Of a stretch of DNA of 64,000 nucleotides, positions 43,660-52,310 are shown in pieces (the first letter of the stretch is position 1; every line of letters begins with the position of its first letter). Under the pieces are notes generated by a model. It made no database searches. It saw nothing but the letters and a program-made list of their open reading frames with translations, and was not told where the DNA came from. The stretch comes from Pedobacter sp. JY14-1 (lineage in GTDB: Bacteria > Bacteroidota > Bacteroidia > Sphingobacteriales > Sphingobacteriaceae). The DNA lies in contig NZ_JARJHU010000001.1 in the NCBI RefSeq assembly GCF_029269825.1, positions 783,786 to 847,785 on the forward strand, given 5' to 3'. The position numbers were made by a program, and so were the translations under genes.

Positions 43660-44559
43660 ATGCTGAAGCACTTACATACTCTTCCCGGTCATCAGAACCC
43701 GGTATATGCCCTGGCGAATACTGCGGACGGGAAGGGATTTTATAGTGCCGGCAACGACAAAGGTGTTGTGGAATGGTCTCTGGAGACCATGTCTTTTGTC
43801 AAAGTACTGGTACCCGTTCAAAGCTCAGTATATGCACTCCACCGTCATGAAAACCTGCTCTTTGTTGCGCAGCGCAGCGGACTGATACTGGTATATGACC
43901 TGCTGAAACAGGAAACAATTTCCACACTATCCCATCATAAGAAGGCTGTTTTCGATCTTATGGTACTTCCTCAGAAGCAGGAGTTGCTGAGCAGTGGCGA
44001 AGACGGGGAACTGGCAGTGTGGTCGATCAGGGATTATACCTTATTATATAATTTTCCCGTGATCAGGGACACCGTTCGTTGCATCGCAGTAAACCAAGCA
44101 GGAACTGAGATTGCCCTGGGCTGTAAGGATAGCATGATCAGGATATACAATTCTGCCGATTACGGGCTTTTAAAAACATTGTCCGGTCATGGTATGCCGG
44201 TAACCTCGCTGAAATATGCTCCCGATGGCCGCTTCCTACTGTCAGGCGGCCGTGATGCACAACTAAAGGTCTGGGATTTACCGGATTATGAGCTGCAGGC
44301 CAATGTGGCAGCCCATATGTTCAGCGTTTATACAATTGCTTATCATCCGTTTGCACCTTTCTTTGCAACCAGCAGCCAGGACAAAAGTATCAAGCTATGG
44401 GGTGCAGATGATTTCAGGTTATATAAAATACTGAGCATTGAAAAAGGCACAGAGGGCCATAGGCATTCCGTCAATAAACTCATCTGGAGCGCCGACGGAA
44501 AATACCTGATCTCTACGGGAGATGACCGGCAGGTCATGATCTGGGCGTTCAATTCCTGA
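43660..44559 (+). CDS. WD40 repeat protein
   Basis: 299 residues forming about seven WD40 blades. Repeat ends such as GVVEWSL, LAVWSI, LKVWDLPDY, IKLWGADDF and VMIWAF are regularly spaced about 40 residues apart, with preceding GH and D positions (SGHGMPVTSLKYAPDGRF). No signal peptide, so probably a cytosolic beta-propeller for protein interactions. It starts 6 bases after hisIE, hence very likely co-transcribed with the his operon, although no histidine function is known for it. It overlaps the end of the convergent macroglobulin-like gene by 11 bases. Confidence 0.88.
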   Translation: MLKHLHTLPGHQNPVYALANTADGKGFYSAGNDKGVVEWSLETMSFVKVLVPVQSSVYALHRHENLLFVAQRSGLILVYDLLKQETISTLSHHKKAVFDLMVLPQKQELLSSGEDGELAVWSIRDYTLLYNFPVIRDTVRCIAVNQAGTEIALGCKDSMIRIYNSADYGLLKTLSGHGMPVTSLKYAPDGRFLLSGGRDAQLKVWDLPDYELQANVAAHMFSVYTIAYHPFAPFFATSSQDKSIKLWGADDFRLYKILSIEKGTEGHRHSVNKLIWSADGKYLISTGDDRQVMIWAFNS

Positions 44560-47500
44560 TTTCTACTTTCTTCATCCCGTCCCTGCCGGAAAATACCGGA
44601 AAATACATCATTTCGGCCTTTGCCGGATTTAAGGTATAAGTTCCCGAATATCTCGGCAGCAGCCGGATGTCGAAAATATATTTCCCCTGTTTGAGCTTGC
44701 TGCAGAAGATGGTGGTTTTATCTTTAAAATATTCACGGTGGGTTTCAATTCCATTATGGCGCTGCGTCTTACTTTCATAAATACAGCCTGCGGGTATCGG
44801 CACTTCGATCATTACATAATCTGCATTCGCACGGACGTTTACCTCTACTTTCAGCACCGCAGCTTTCCCGGCTTGCAATACCGGGACATTGGGTGCTCCT
44901 TTCAGTACGGGCTCCTGCAGAAGGCTGGTACTGATGATAAAATCCCGGCCTGCTTTTTCCGGGGCCGTATTTTGGAACTGCTGATAGGCCGTGAAGTAAA
45001 CGGGCGTATTTCCTTTCTTGGAAATCCGGATTTCACCCGGTGGCAGGATCGCCGTATAGGGGAATGTTTTGATTGTGGAACCATTTAGTGTCAGCTCGGG
45101 AGCGTTTCCTGCACGCTGTTCTGCGATCAGGTCAGGCAATATGGTTTCCAGGATGAGTGAAGACTCGTAAGTATTGCGCCATTTCCCGTCCTTTCGCTGC
45201 TCCAGGAAATAATGCCTGATGCTGTTCAGCTCCCCTTCATGACCGCCGCTGGCCTTCAGGAGCTGATAGGCCAGGAGCGTATTTTGAATGCTGTTGTCCC
45301 AGAATGAAATGCCGGGTTCTCCCCAATAGCTGTTGCCAAACATGGTTTGCTTCTTTTGCTTCAACAGCCATGCGATATCAGCAGCTACGCCCATCTGCTG
45401 ACGAAGCCGCATATCCTGCAGTTGCTCAAACAAAGCAGGCTGTGAGTCGCTCCGGATGATTTTCTCGGGCAGATTGATGTCCTTGTAGCCCGGATCAATA
45501 AGTCTGAGCAGTCTGAACGTTTGCAGGAGGTCGTTACTCCCTGCCTTTTGCAGCTTCTGCCGGAGGTAATCTGACAATGCCTGTGTCTTAAGCTCCGCTT
45601 TATATCCCGATCGCTGTGCCATGAGCAATGCTTCCGTCACATGATAACTGATCCACATCTCTTCCTGGGTTCCGGTCCACCAGCCCCAGGTTCCCTGGGA
45701 TGTCACATTGCCAAGTAAAGTTCCGATGAGCTTATTGACCTCCTTATCTCTGCGTAAATCCTGCTTCAGCAGCTTTCTGATCTCCTTTTCCAGCAAGAGG
45801 CCTTTCAGCTTGGAGGCCAGTTGTTCATTACACAAATATTCGTAGTTAACCAGCTGATCAATTTCATCAAGGAGTACCGGAAACAGGGATGCTTCAGCCC
45901 GCAGGCTGACCTGTCCGAGCCGGGGGTCAGCATGGTAAGTCAGCGTCGTGTCCGACCGGAGACTGCTGAAATAACCCTTGCTTTCCTTGACGCCGGTTGG
46001 CAAGACAGGAATAGCGCGGCGCTCCCCGTCTGCATAACCGTTATCCTGGCTCAGGCTGTACTCGAACTTCAGGCTGTCGGTGCTGTTTTTATAGGCAGGA
46101 GCGGTTACAATCAGCGTATCTATATGTGCATTTTTTATGCTGAACTGACGGGTTTCCGGCGTCTGCCCGTTAAAGCTGAACTGGCGGGACAAGGCTTCTT
46201 CCTTTCCGTTATAATTGACCAGCTTGCCGATCACGCTGGCCCGATCTGAAGCTAGCAGAAACTGTGGCGTGCTGATACTGGCGGTTAAGCTCTTGAAGGA
46301 CGGTATATAGACGTGCGCAACTCCGGATTGCCGTTTTCCGTTCATCGCGAAGAAATTCGTGATCCAACTGGTGATGTCATCGGGGAAGGTGACTGTAAAT
46401 GCAGCTTTTCCTTCCTGGTCGGTGACGAGTCTGGGCTCCCAGATGGCATAATCTGAGAAATTGCTGCGTATGCCGCTGCCACCGTCCTGAGTGCGATCTC
46501 CGGCAGCAGTATCAGGTTGTCCGTTGGTGAATACGAGTATCACGCCATTTTTCCCGGCATCACCGTAAAGGGCCATGGCACGGTCTGCTTTTAGGACTTC
46601 CACTGAAATAATGGAAGACGGGTCAATATCGCTAAGTTTACCCTGCTGAGGTTTACCATCGATGATCAGCATGCCCTGAAAATCCCCGCCCGTTGTATTT
46701 GTTCCCCGGATGTTAACGGCCGCACGCACGCCCGGAGCTCCATTTTGTTCAATATTGAGCCCGGCCACGGTTCCCTGCAAAAGCTGCTCTATGTTGGCCA
46801 CGGGAACGTTTGCTACGTTTACTCGCCCTTGTCCTTCCCGCCCTACGTATCCACGGATGACCACTTCATTGAGTTCATTCCGTACTTCCATCATACGTAC
46901 TTGCAGAACACCGTTTCGGGGAATCTTAAACGTTTGGCTGACGTAGCCCGTATAGGAGATGGTCAGTGTCCCTTTTTTTGGAACGGCGAGCTGCATCTTT
47001 CCGTTTCCATCCGTTTGGCCGATAGGCTTTAGCGCGCCTTTTGCTGCATAATACACAGGGGCACCCGGCAACGTCTCACCTGTAGCATAATCAGTGACTG
47101 CCAGATTCAGTTCCAGCAGCTTATCTGGCGACATGCCGGTAAAATCAAGCACTTTCGTTGCAGGTATCTTAAATTCGGCCCTGTCTTCACCCGCAGGCTT
47201 TCTGCGCCGGCTTAAGATGGACTCAGCGAGTGCCCTGCTCACGCCATCGGCAGGGTGAATCTTTACCTCAGGTATCCGCAGAAAATTTGTACCGCTGGCT
47301 TTTACGGATATACTATCGAGCACAATGTAGTCATTGTCTTTCAGGAGCAGGATGATGCGGTAGTTGCCCACCGGGACCTGGGCGAGATAGGTGGACCAAC
47401 CGGGGTAGAGATTGATGGCATCCGGGTACTGATTATGGTAAAGGATGATATTCTTCAGGAAAGGAGGTTTTCTGCTTGACAAGGTGTCTACCTGAAGGTG

Positions 47501-50302
47501 CAAAATGCCCTGCCGTGTCTTTAGTGAGTCCGGCAGCGAACTGAATGAGAAGGATCTGGTCATCTCTTCTTCGAAATTGCTCCAGAGACTGTCTATAGTC
47601 CTGGAGGTAGCGGGCTGGTCCCGGTAGCTGTGCTTCCGCCTTCCCTGGCGCCTTGCTGAGGCTAGGTCTTGCTCCAGCGGCCTTGTGTTAAGCCCCTGTT
47701 GGGTGAATACATGGATCCGACCGGGTGATGGGGTAAACGGAACATAAAGACCACCGGCCTGAAACACGAGTTTTTTACCCGAGAATGGCCCTGCGCGGAG
47801 GATGTCGTAAGGCTGGGATTGCTGGGGTGGATTGAGCAGCAGGGTTTGTTGCGCGTCGGTTATCGTTGCCTTGTTGTCGCCGAAGTTCTTCGCAATATAC
47901 AGCATCTCCGCATCAATTTCGCGAAGGTATTTGATCATCTCACCCGATTGGAGCACAGATACAGTTGCCCTGGTGCTGCTGGGGTCGGGAACGATGCCGA
48001 GAATGGTTTTATAATTAGCAGAAAACTCGTCTTCTATGATGATCTTGTTGTAGTCTGTAATGAGCGTAAGCTTATGCCGCCCCGGGCTTACTGTAAATGC
48101 ATAAGGTTGATACTGATCTGTAGCGCTGTAGTAAACGATGCGATCGTCAATGTACACGAGCTTGGCGGGAAACGCAGTGCCCCGGGAAACCAAGAACGGC
48201 ACGACAACGGCTTTTCCATCGCCGGTAAAGGTTCTGGAGGTGTATAGTTCGTCCGGGTAAATGAACTGATAATAGGGTATTTGGCCCAGCTGCATCTGGC
48301 GGTTCCAGTGCGCATAGTCCAGGGCATCACTGCCGCCACCGGAAGCAGTCCGGCCATTATAAGGCAAAGGTCTGGTTTGACGGGAATAATGATTGTCGGG
48401 CAGAAAACGCACAGGCAGAACTGCAGCTGCCGAACTACCGAATTTGTTGGTATAAGCCCAGGAGGTAAGATCTGTTCCGGGAGAGGGCCTGCCAAAGGCA
48501 TCGGTTACCTGCAATTGGAGTTTGGCTCTTTGCCCCGGATAAACGGCGCCCGGCACGGTCAATTTGATGTCGAGGTTTTCCGGGTCAAAAAGGCCCTTGG
48601 CTTCCTTTTGCAAGACATCGTCTCCCCAAAGGTAATGGACGACGACGAAGGCCGATTTTGCGGGGAGAACGGACATGCTGGTATCCAGGTTAAGGCAGTA
48701 TCCCCGTGTCCTGACTTTATTTCCCTCAAAAATGGTGTACCAAAAGGGGGTTTGCTGAGGGTTAGCTATGAGGAGCCTGAGGCTGCCGGGACGGCGTTCC
48801 GTGCGGATATTGAACTGTGGTTGAGTTTGATCCTGGGGAACTTCATGGTGTTGCCCGTCCGGCGTCTTTAAGGTGTACATACTTACTTGTGGATCGATTT
48901 TTACCACAGCAGGAAGGTGCACTTGAAGCGAATCTTTTGCCTGTCCAAACCTCGTGCGGTAGCGGTAGAGGACTGCGTCTCCTTCCACCAGCCTGCCGTT
49001 CACTTCCATTCCGAAAAGGATACTGTCTGCGGAGAGCTTGGCTATTACCTTTCGGGTTTCATAACTGTAGCTGAAGCTTCGCCTGGTATCGAGCTTTTCG
49101 TTGTCGCTGCTCCTGAAAATGACCTGCACGCTGAAACCCAGGTTTGCCCTGGGAAAAATGCTGTCCGGAAGCGTAAGCGGGGTTTCGCCTTCGGGGTTAA
49201 GACTGATGTCACGCTGCCAGAGGAATTTTGGTATAAATTCACTGTCGCTGAAAAACTTTTGGGCACCTTCAGCAATGACATATACCTCTGCCCTGCCATC
49301 CGGAAGCGTAAAGCCATTTTCATCAGTTGCTTTAATGTAAAGCGTAACGGGACTGCCCGGGTAGTGGATGGAACTGCTGCTTCGTAAATGCAATGCCGAT
49401 TTGGAAAGCTGATAGTCTTCAAACTCGAAATAACTGGAAAAAATGACCTGACGCCTTTTGGCGTGTACATCGATCAGGTCGAGGCGATATCGATGATCGA
49501 GCGTGAGATCCAGGCTGTCCGAAAGAACGAAACTGCCCTCAAAGCCCCCGTTGCAGTAGGACCTCAATGAAGACAGTACAGGAATGGTGTCCATGTCGGC
49601 CACCAGTTCGGCGCGCAGGAGTTTGTTTGGAATGGCCTTCCCATTGGCCTTTACAATATACGCCTTGAACTTGACGGTGTCCAGTGGCTTGTACTTAGGT
49701 TTGTTGAAAATCAGGTTCCCACGGTATTCCGGTTGTTCCGGTTTCCGTCTCCTGGAATCCGACTCCCATCGGGCTGTACTTGCCGGATTGTAGGAGAAAT
49801 AATTCATGACGCCCTGATACCTTATGTGGATCAGCGGGAATTTTGACTGAGGGCTTGCCCTGTAGAGCCGGGCCTGCTGATCATAGCGGACTTTTGAGGA
49901 CCTGCCCTGAACCGCATTGAGGCCATCCACGAACCGTCCGAGACTATCGAGCAGGATAAACTGGAAATCTTTTCCGTCATTAATGACCCTGATGCTGAGG
50001 TTCTGTCTGGGTTGAAGGGTATAAACCAGACGGTTCTGTTCGGCGCTTACATAGACATACACCCCGTAGGGCAAGCTATTTTTATATTCACCGATGCGGC
50101 CGTTGGGGAAACTGTCCACAGGATTTTTGAGTAACTCCTGCAGGGGCTTTGCGGCTTTATCTGTAAACTGCTGATAAGCATCCTGTTCGCTGAGCAGGTA
50201 AACATAGGTCATTTTACTGCTGCTGCGGCTTGTAACCAGCGTATTTTGGGCAAGCGCCAGGCAGCTGTAACAGGAAAAAAGAAAGAATAAGAGCGGTTTC
50301 AT
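44549..50302 (-). CDS. alpha-2-macroglobulin family protein with embedded TonB plug-like domain
   Basis: 1917 residues. Signal peptide (about 1-19); an MG2 domain near 195-300 (NKPKYKPLDTVKFKAYIVK); further MG-like domains; a carboxypeptidase-D-like sandwich (about 1075-1135, GAPVYYAAKGALKPIGQTDG); a TonB-receptor plug-like domain (about 1140-1265: NELNEVVIRGYVG, VRAAVNIRGTNTTGG, DPSSIISVEVLKADRAMALY); the A2M core (about 1285-1320, YAIWEPRLVTDQEGKAAFTV); a thioester-type CNEQ motif at 1491-1494 in the helical toroid; and a C-terminal receptor-binding-like beta domain. The thioester motif suggests covalent trapping of proteases at the cell envelope. No partner PBP1C gene is adjacent. The long frame is unbroken. 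Confidence 0.87.
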   Translation of the reverse strand: MKPLLFFLFSCYSCLALAQNTLVTSRSSSKMTYVYLLSEQDAYQQFTDKAAKPLQELLKNPVDSFPNGRIGEYKNSLPYGVYVYVSAEQNRLVYTLQPRQNLSIRVINDGKDFQFILLDSLGRFVDGLNAVQGRSSKVRYDQQARLYRASPQSKFPLIHIRYQGVMNYFSYNPASTARWESDSRRRKPEQPEYRGNLIFNKPKYKPLDTVKFKAYIVKANGKAIPNKLLRAELVADMDTIPVLSSLRSYCNGGFEGSFVLSDSLDLTLDHRYRLDLIDVHAKRRQVIFSSYFEFEDYQLSKSALHLRSSSSIHYPGSPVTLYIKATDENGFTLPDGRAEVYVIAEGAQKFFSDSEFIPKFLWQRDISLNPEGETPLTLPDSIFPRANLGFSVQVIFRSSDNEKLDTRRSFSYSYETRKVIAKLSADSILFGMEVNGRLVEGDAVLYRYRTRFGQAKDSLQVHLPAVVKIDPQVSMYTLKTPDGQHHEVPQDQTQPQFNIRTERRPGSLRLLIANPQQTPFWYTIFEGNKVRTRGYCLNLDTSMSVLPAKSAFVVVHYLWGDDVLQKEAKGLFDPENLDIKLTVPGAVYPGQRAKLQLQVTDAFGRPSPGTDLTSWAYTNKFGSSAAAVLPVRFLPDNHYSRQTRPLPYNGRTASGGGSDALDYAHWNRQMQLGQIPYYQFIYPDELYTSRTFTGDGKAVVVPFLVSRGTAFPAKLVYIDDRIVYYSATDQYQPYAFTVSPGRHKLTLITDYNKIIIEDEFSANYKTILGIVPDPSSTRATVSVLQSGEMIKYLREIDAEMLYIAKNFGDNKATITDAQQTLLLNPPQQSQPYDILRAGPFSGKKLVFQAGGLYVPFTPSPGRIHVFTQQGLNTRPLEQDLASARRQGRRKHSYRDQPATSRTIDSLWSNFEEEMTRSFSFSSLPDSLKTRQGILHLQVDTLSSRKPPFLKNIILYHNQYPDAINLYPGWSTYLAQVPVGNYRIILLLKDNDYIVLDSISVKASGTNFLRIPEVKIHPADGVSRALAESILSRRRKPAGEDRAEFKIPATKVLDFTGMSPDKLLELNLAVTDYATGETLPGAPVYYAAKGALKPIGQTDGNGKMQLAVPKKGTLTISYTGYVSQTFKIPRNGVLQVRMMEVRNELNEVVIRGYVGREGQGRVNVANVPVANIEQLLQGTVAGLNIEQNGAPGVRAAVNIRGTNTTGGDFQGMLIIDGKPQQGKLSDIDPSSIISVEVLKADRAMALYGDAGKNGVILVFTNGQPDTAAGDRTQDGGSGIRSNFSDYAIWEPRLVTDQEGKAAFTVTFPDDITSWITNFFAMNGKRQSGVAHVYIPSFKSLTASISTPQFLLASDRASVIGKLVNYNGKEEALSRQFSFNGQTPETRQFSIKNAHIDTLIVTAPAYKNSTDSLKFEYSLSQDNGYADGERRAIPVLPTGVKESKGYFSSLRSDTTLTYHADPRLGQVSLRAEASLFPVLLDEIDQLVNYEYLCNEQLASKLKGLLLEKEIRKLLKQDLRRDKEVNKLIGTLLGNVTSQGTWGWWTGTQEEMWISYHVTEALLMAQRSGYKAELKTQALSDYLRQKLQKAGSNDLLQTFRLLRLIDPGYKDINLPEKIIRSDSQPALFEQLQDMRLRQQMGVAADIAWLLKQKKQTMFGNSYWGEPGISFWDNSIQNTLLAYQLLKASGGHEGELNSIRHYFLEQRKDGKWRNTYESSLILETILPDLIAEQRAGNAPELTLNGSTIKTFPYTAILPPGEIRISKKGNTPVYFTAYQQFQNTAPEKAGRDFIISTSLLQEPVLKGAPNVPVLQAGKAAVLKVEVNVRANADYVMIEVPIPAGCIYESKTQRHNGIETHREYFKDKTTIFCSKLKQGKYIFDIRLLPRYSGTYTLNPAKAEMMYFPVFSGRDGMKKVEIRN

Positions 50303-50345
50303 CGGATTAGCTTAGGTTGAGGACTAAGCTAAATATAACAAAATC

Positions 50346-51152
50346 TTAGGTAAACCGCTTAATAATCCTGAGCTTGTGGGTATAGCGCCCCAGTTCCTCG
50401 TTATAGATGCCCTGATTGTCTATGTAGTCCTGACGTACCTTTCCGGATGCGTGGAGAATCTTATCGTTACTGATCATGATGCCAACATGGATGATACGGC
50501 CTTCGGCATTGTCGAAAAAGGCAAGGTCGCCTGACTGCGCTTCCTGGAGAAAATCGACTACTGTACCCTGTTCTGCCTGTTGCCAGGCATCTCGGTTCAA
50601 GGATATACCATTGAGTTTGAAAACTACCTGTGTAAGGCCCGAACAATCTATTCCGAACAGGTTCCGCCCCCCCCAAAGGTATGGTGCATTCAGGAAGAAC
50701 TGCGCGTCGGTGATGATTGCTTCAGTCCTTTCACCGGAGGGCAAAGCTGTGGAATCAACTTGCTTAGGTTTAAAGTCAAGCTCAAAAACTTCATTACCAA
50801 TCAGACAACGACCATCCTGGTAATCCGGCAGGCTGCTGCCCGGGGAAAGATAATAACAATTTCCCCGGTTGTCTTTTGCAACGTTAAGGGGTGCTACAGG
50901 AACGAGGTTTTTACAGCGGTGAGCAGCGGCATACTGATCAGACGAAAGAGGAGCAAGCTGCTTTGGATCTGACCATCCCTCATAACGATCAAGAGCACTT
51001 CGCAGGTGCCACCAGCGCTCCTGCTTTTCCATCACTTCCACATGGTCTCCAAACAGCAGTTGAGAACCAATCTCCGCTTTGTCTGAAGGTTCTGTACGCA
51101 GGGGTGCTACAGCAACCCGGCAAATGGCATATTGTTGTTCCATATATTCCAT
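50346..51152 (-). CDS. NlpC/P60 family cell-wall hydrolase (C40 peptidase)
   Basis: 268 residues from ATG 51152 (an ATG three codons later is equally possible; the frame upstream looks non-coding). Two SH3-like domains (about 5-130, with VAVAPLRTEPSDKAEIGSQL and RWWHLRSALDRYEGW) precede an NlpC/P60 domain with catalytic Cys in GIDCSGLTQ and His in GRIIHVGIM. These enzymes cleave the D-Glu to diamino acid bond in peptidoglycan stem peptides. No signal peptide is seen, so it probably acts on recycled muropeptides in the cytosol, as for YkfC-type enzymes. Confidence 0.88.
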   Translation of the reverse strand: MEYMEQQYAICRVAVAPLRTEPSDKAEIGSQLLFGDHVEVMEKQERWWHLRSALDRYEGWSDPKQLAPLSSDQYAAAHRCKNLVPVAPLNVAKDNRGNCYYLSPGSSLPDYQDGRCLIGNEVFELDFKPKQVDSTALPSGERTEAIITDAQFFLNAPYLWGGRNLFGIDCSGLTQVVFKLNGISLNRDAWQQAEQGTVVDFLQEAQSGDLAFFDNAEGRIIHVGIMISNDKILHASGKVRQDYIDNQGIYNEELGRYTHKLRIIKRFT

Positions 51153-51337
51153 AAAGGGCTTAAATTTAAACTTTTTCGTGTTTAATTTGTTTTGACAACA
51201 AGATCTTTCTGGTGTATTGTGAAATGTTTTCAGGAAGTATGCACTCAAAGATCAGCTGCCTGCCCGAAAAAGATAAGAAGATCGGCTGAGCGGCACAAGC
51301 TGACAAACAAACCTGATGATCATTAAAATCTAAAACA

Positions 51338-51793
51338 ATGAACCTCAAAAAAATCTTAATCGCTGTTGACAACAGCACCTGCTCTGAAAAAGCTGCCCGC
51401 GTGGGTTATGGTGTAGCCCGGACATTTGGTGCAGAAGTAGCCCTGGTCAACATCATCGAACCTGTTCCGGCGAATGTAAACCCGGATCTGACACTTGCGC
51501 CGGTTTTCCTGGAGGCCTATGACAACAGTGAAGAAAACAGCCATTTGCTGCTAAAGGAAATTGAAAATAAATATGGGCAGGGTATCCCCACAAAATACAT
51601 GAGCGTAGTGGATAGCGCAGCGCATGGCATCATTCATCAGTCAGATGAATATGGTTCCGACCTGATTGTCATCGGCACCTATGGCCGTACTGGTCTTTAT
51701 CATTTCCTGATGGGTAGCGTCGCAGAACATGTCGCCCGAAAGTCCGCTTGTCCTGTACTGATCGTACCTAACAAGTATGAAGAAAAAGAATAA
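51338..51793 (+). CDS. universal stress protein (UspA family)
   Basis: 151 residues, single Usp domain: KKILIAVDNSTCSEKAARVG at the N-terminus and the nucleotide-binding GTYGRTGLYHFLMGSVAEHV (G-x2-G-x9-GS) near the C-terminus, so ATP binding is expected. Cytosolic stress-response protein of uncertain mechanism. Monocistronic, ending in a strong terminator. Confidence 0.9.
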   Translation: MNLKKILIAVDNSTCSEKAARVGYGVARTFGAEVALVNIIEPVPANVNPDLTLAPVFLEAYDNSEENSHLLLKEIENKYGQGIPTKYMSVVDSAAHGIIHQSDEYGSDLIVIGTYGRTGLYHFLMGSVAEHVARKSACPVLIVPNKYEEKE

Positions 51794-51830
51794 TGCGTGT
51801 TTTAATTGTGTTTCGGTCTTACCGTAAACA

Positions 51831-51864
51831 AAAAAAGGGGTGTCTTGACAGCACCCCTTTTTTT
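51831..51864. terminator. bidirectional terminator between uspA-like and ferredoxin genes
   Basis: AAAAAAGGGGTG (51831-51842) pairs with CACCCCTTTTTT (from 51852); T-run on the right and A-run on the left serve both convergent genes. Confidence 0.85.
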
Positions 51865-51883
51865 ATATCTGCTTAATATTGTA

Positions 51884-52234
51884 TTACCCTTCCTGGTGCA
51901 ACCATGCCTTCTTGGCTAACAGTTCTTCCTCTGTCTCCCGTACGTCCTCATCATCCACACAGCAGTCTACAGGGCAAACCGCAGCACATTGTGGTTCATC
52001 GTGAAAGCCTTTACATTCAGTACACTTATCGGAAACAATATAATATACTTCGTCAGATCCGGCATCCTGAGCCGCATCGGCATCAATCTCTGCACCGCCG
52101 AACTCAATGATCCCGCTAAGATTAGTACCGTCTGAAAATCGCCATGCAGTACCTGCATCATAAATTGCGTTATTAGGACATTCAGGCTCACATGCCCCGC
52201 AATTAATACATTCGTCTGTTATTTTAATAGCCAT
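51884..52234 (-). CDS. ferredoxin with two [4Fe-4S] clusters
   Basis: 116 residues from ATG 52234 (MAIKITDECINC); the open frame upstream runs into the divergent gene and is not coding. Two cluster motifs: CINCGACEPECP near 8-20 and CTECKGFHDEPQCAAVCPVD near 72-92, the second with the long insert of the Azotobacter/Allochromatium type ferredoxins. The C-terminus is acidic (DDEDVRETEEELLAKK). It is a low-potential electron carrier in the cytosol. It is divergent from an acyl-CoA reductase gene with which it may share regulation. Confidence 0.92.
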   Translation of the reverse strand: MAIKITDECINCGACEPECPNNAIYDAGTAWRFSDGTNLSGIIEFGGAEIDADAAQDAGSDEVYYIVSDKCTECKGFHDEPQCAAVCPVDCCVDDEDVRETEEELLAKKAWLHQEG

Positions 52235-52261
52235 GTCTTCGTCTAAATCTAATTGGTAAGT

Positions 52262-52282
52262 TACCTTTGTAACGCAAATATA
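52262..52282. promoter_or_regulatory. face-to-face -7 elements between ferredoxin and acyl-CoA reductase
   Basis: Plus strand TACCTTTG (52262-52269) points to the reductase; minus strand TATATTTG (52282-52275) points to the ferredoxin. Both are perfect TAnnTTTG matches five bases apart, so polymerases could not occupy both together. Neither has an obvious -33 element. Confidence 0.42.
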
Positions 52283-52310
52283 ATATTTAAACTTTAATTT
52301 CGCCGAATTT

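Noticed and set aside
44938..50302. Possibility that the macroglobulin-like ORF is a fusion artefact of two genes (A2M plus TonB receptor)
   Set aside because: The reading frame is continuous, the plug region has no barrel after it, and A2M domains continue on both sides, so it reads as one protein.
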